Shown here piece by piece: positions 4,800 through 6,919 of a DNA stretch of 6,919 nucleotides. This stretch comes from Heyndrickxia sporothermodurans (GTDB lineage: Bacteria > Bacillota > Bacilli > Bacillales > Bacillaceae_C). The notes under the pieces were generated by a model. That model searched no databases. It saw nothing but the letters and a program-made list of their open reading frames with translations, and was not told the origin of the DNA. Both the position numbers and the translations under genes were made by a program. Position 1 is the stretch's first letter. Every line of letters starts with the position of its first letter. The stretch lies in the NCBI RefSeq assembly GCF_016785185.1, contig NZ_JAEKDY010000153.1; one strand, written 5' to 3'.

Positions 4800-6653
4800 A
4801 TGATTATTTGCAGTGTAAACAAAATTAGTAAATCCTATGGCGGAAATGTCATTTTTGAAGATATAAGTTTCGAAATCAAGGAAAAAGATCGAGTCGGATT
4901 AGTCGGCCGCAATGGCTGTGGAAAAACAACATTGATGAAACTTTTATCAGCCATCGAAACAGCAGATGAAGGGCAAATTCATTGGAAAAAAGGATATGAA
5001 ATTGGCTACTTATCACAAATACCCGAGAGTCAACATGACCAAACAGTTAAAGAAGTATTAAAAACAAGTTTTCAATCATTAGTAGAAATAGAAATGAAAA
5101 TGAAAAGCCTTGAAGAAAAAATGGCGCAAGAAAGCAGGGACGCTGACATACAGAAATATGGGGATCTCCAAGACCAATTTATTCGAGAAGGCGGCTACGA
5201 AATGGAGGTGAACTTGGAGCGAGTTGCAAATGGATTACAAATCACATCATTACTCCCGCAAAAGTTTTCCGATTTAAGTGGAGGAGAAAAGACAAAAGTG
5301 GGACTTGGAAAAATATTATTGAAAAATCCTAATTTACTTCTGCTTGATGAGCCGACGAACCATCTGGATTTACAAGCAATTGAGTGGCTGGGAGACTATT
5401 TAAAAGACTATCCAGGCACCGTCGTTGTCATATCCCATGATCGATATTTTTTAGATGAAATTGTAAATAGAATTGTTGACTTAGAAGATGGGGAAGTTCA
5501 CCTTTACAAAACGAATTTCTCGGGATTTGTCAAAGAAAAAGAAGAACGGTTATTACAGGAATTCCATGCTTATCAAGAACAACAGAAAAAAATTAAAAAA
5601 ATGATGGAGGCAATCAAACGGTTAAGGGAGTGGGCCAATCGAGCAAATCCGCCAAATGAAGGATTGCATAAACGAGCCCGCAATATGGAACGAGCATTAG
5701 AGCGGATGGAAAAAATCAATCGTCCCATTCTCGAAAGAAAAAAAATAAATGTTGATTTTGAAGCGGTCCATCGAAGTGGGAAAGATGTTGTAAAACTAGT
5801 TGAAGTTTCAAAATCTTTTTCCGATAAACCCCTATTTCAACACGTAAATATGCATATCCAATACCTTGATCGAGTTGCCATTATAGGTGAAAACGGAACA
5901 GGAAAATCAACTTTATTGAAAATAATGCTCGGACAAATTTCACCCGATACGGGAGAGGTTGCTCTTGGCAGTAATTTAAAAATTGGCTACTTATCACAGC
6001 AAGCCTTTAATCAAACAACTGATACTTCTGTTATTGATACGTTTCGAAATGAGATAAGTGTAACAGAAGGTGAGGCAAGGCATATTTTAGCTAAATTTCT
6101 GTTTTACGGTCATTCCGTTTTTCGAAAGGTAAATCAATTAAGTGGCGGTGAAAGGATGAGATTACGATTGGCACAGCTTATGTATCAAGATATCAACTTC
6201 CTTATTCTTGATGAGCCGACGAACCATTTAGATATTGATTCGAGAGAAGTACTGGAGGAAGCCCTCGACGAATTTAACGGAACGATTTTAGCCGTAACCC
6301 ATGACCGTTATTTCATTAATCGTTTATTTAAAAAAATATATTGGATAGAAGATGGAGCTGTTCATTTGTTTAATGGTGATTATAGCTGGGCGAAGGAGAA
6401 AATGAGTGGATTGCGACAAAAAAGAGTGCTTCCAGTAAAAGCTGAAAAAGCATCAAAGAAAAAGGAAGAGAACGTTTCAGTGGAAGAGCTAGAAGGAAAA
6501 ATAGAAACAATCGAATTACAGCTTGAAGGGATCACAACACAAATAAAGTCAACGACAAAGTTGGATCATCTTCAGGAATTAACTGCTAAACAAAGGAGTC
6601 TCGAAAGTATGAGGGAGGAGATATACGAAAAGTTAGCCCAAATAATCGAGTGA
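4800..6653 (+). CDS. ABC-F ATPase, putative ribosome-protection type
   Basis: This 617-residue soluble protein has two ATPase domains. NBD1 has Walker A 36-44 (GRNGCGKTT), LSGGE 159-163, Walker B D183-E184 and H-loop H213. A basic coiled linker covers about 244-320, the region that reaches tRNA or the peptidyl-transferase centre in ABC-F proteins. NBD2 has Walker A 363-371 (GENGTGKST), LSGGE 447-451, Walker B D471-E472 and H501. A Lys/Glu-rich C-terminal coiled coil covers about 545-617. No catalytic residue is missing. It differs clearly from YfmM in length, linker and C-terminal tail, and is closer in layout to the YdiF/Uup-like branch. The ATG follows AAAGGA (4785-4790) at 9-nt spacing. 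The upstream promoter, small ORF and terminators suggest inducible control, as in antibiotic-resistance ABC-Fs. The substrate drug, if any, cannot be read from sequence. A housekeeping translation-factor role is the alternative. Confidence 0.85.
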   Translation: MIICSVNKISKSYGGNVIFEDISFEIKEKDRVGLVGRNGCGKTTLMKLLSAIETADEGQIHWKKGYEIGYLSQIPESQHDQTVKEVLKTSFQSLVEIEMKMKSLEEKMAQESRDADIQKYGDLQDQFIREGGYEMEVNLERVANGLQITSLLPQKFSDLSGGEKTKVGLGKILLKNPNLLLLDEPTNHLDLQAIEWLGDYLKDYPGTVVVISHDRYFLDEIVNRIVDLEDGEVHLYKTNFSGFVKEKEERLLQEFHAYQEQQKKIKKMMEAIKRLREWANRANPPNEGLHKRARNMERALERMEKINRPILERKKINVDFEAVHRSGKDVVKLVEVSKSFSDKPLFQHVNMHIQYLDRVAIIGENGTGKSTLLKIMLGQISPDTGEVALGSNLKIGYLSQQAFNQTTDTSVIDTFRNEISVTEGEARHILAKFLFYGHSVFRKVNQLSGGERMRLRLAQLMYQDINFLILDEPTNHLDIDSREVLEEALDEFNGTILAVTHDRYFINRLFKKIYWIEDGAVHLFNGDYSWAKEKMSGLRQKRVLPVKAEKASKKKEENVSVEELEGKIETIELQLEGITTQIKSTTKLDHLQELTAKQRSLESMREEIYEKLAQIIE

Positions 6654-6709
6654 AATTGAAACTTTACATGGTAGACAGACGTCTTTATAAAGAGAAGAAA
6701 AAAATAAAG
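6654..6709 (+). other. Short 3' flank of ABC-F, no terminator seen
   Basis: Between the ABC-F stop and the insertion-sequence end I see only a short AGACGTCT palindrome and an A-rich run (near 6691-6709); no stem with a U-tract. The gene's native terminator may have been displaced or split by the insertion sequence, and the hairpin inside the element probably stops transcription now. Confidence 0.35.
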
Positions 6710-6741
6710 AGGCTGGGACATAACTAGCTTCAAATAGTGAA

Positions 6742-6785
6742 AAAGGTGAATTTGAGTGTGCTCAAATTCACCTTTCTCTATTTTT
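6742..6785. terminator. Long hairpin in IS end, probable bidirectional terminator
   Basis: AAAGGTGAATTTGAG (6742-6756) pairs perfectly over 15 bp with CTCAAATTCACCTTT (6761-6775) around a TGTG loop. On the plus strand it is followed by CTCTA and five Ts. On the minus strand the right arm runs into TTTTTCAC, so it can stop transcripts from both the ABC-F side and the transposase side. Such a structure would shield the element from outside transcription. Confidence 0.75.
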
Positions 6786-6802
6786 ACCTGTAAATTCTTC
6801 TA

Positions 6803-6919
6803 TTACCTTAGTTGTTGGGCAGTGTATTTTCTTAAATTCACTGCCATTAATGCAAAGCCCATTTCATTTTCTACCTTCGATTTTCCTCGTACGGAAAATC
6901 GTGTGAAACGCAAATTAGC
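6803..6919 (-). CDS. Transposase C-terminus, IS1182-like (partial)
   Basis: The last 38 codons are visible, open to the window edge and ending in TAA (complement of 6803-6805). The tail includes VRGKSKVENEMGFALMAVNL followed by RKYTAQQLR, matching the conserved end of IS1182/IS1272-type DDE transposases, where an invariant glutamate of the catalytic triad region is followed by such a VExxxGFxLMAxNLRK motif. The DDE residues upstream are outside the window, so whether the gene is intact is unknown. Confidence 0.7.
   Translation of the reverse strand, partial: ANLRFTRFSVRGKSKVENEMGFALMAVNLRKYTAQQLR

Larger units (their letters stand above)
6710..6919 (-). mobile_element. Partial IS1182-family-like insertion sequence end
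   Basis: The sequence from about 6710, beginning AGGCTGGGACATAACTAG, resembles the terminal repeats of IS1182-family elements as I remember them, and the DNA inside carries the 3' end of a transposase of that type reading inward from the window edge. About 93 nt separate the putative tip from the transposase stop, mostly taken by a long hairpin. The element runs out of the window, so the other end, target duplication and completeness cannot be judged. The exact tip is uncertain by a few bases. Confidence 0.65.

Overview
The window looks like chromosomal DNA of a low-GC, endospore-forming-type Firmicute (Bacillaceae or a near relative). The evidence is AT-rich intergenic DNA, strong GGAGG-type ribosome binding sites, sigma-A-like promoters, and a 518-residue ABC-F protein that matches Bacillus subtilis YfmM closely from memory. 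No tRNA, rRNA or CRISPR array is visible.

Left part (1-930): a 150-nt interrupted inverted repeat (33-182), a long AT-rich stretch with no convincing gene, one weak small ORF on the minus strand (502-687), and a further gene-poor stretch holding only very short ORFs. Middle-left part, minus strand (931-3266): yfmM (931-2487) with its own promoter. Upstream of it is a permuted NlpC/P60-like papain-fold protein (2633-3196, GTG start) that ends in a textbook intrinsic terminator. A 27-codon ORF overlaps the start of that gene and may couple its translation.

Middle-right part, plus strand (3527-4335): an ECF-type sigma factor (3608-4141), with a perfect 7-1-7 palindrome in its promoter region. 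It is followed by a 52-codon gene for a basic-headed, aromatic-rich small protein in the position where an anti-sigma factor is normally found; no classical anti-sigma gene is present.

Right part (4348-6653): a good sigma-A promoter, a 43-codon ORF with a near-perfect Shine-Dalgarno sequence, two tandem intrinsic terminators, a 128-nt gap, and then a 617-residue ABC-F ATPase. This order (promoter, translated upstream ORF, terminator, ABC-F gene) is the layout of antibiotic-inducible, attenuation-controlled ribosome-protection ABC-F genes, and is the strongest candidate here for an undescribed regulatory system. The window ends in one end of an IS1182-family-like insertion sequence (about 6710-6919), with the last 38 codons of its transposase on the minus strand and a long hairpin between the transposase stop and the element tip.

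Taken together, the window holds two translation-associated ABC-F ATPases of different subtypes flanking an ECF sigma module. The first looks like a conserved housekeeping paralogue. The second looks like an accessory, possibly inducible one, next to a mobile element.
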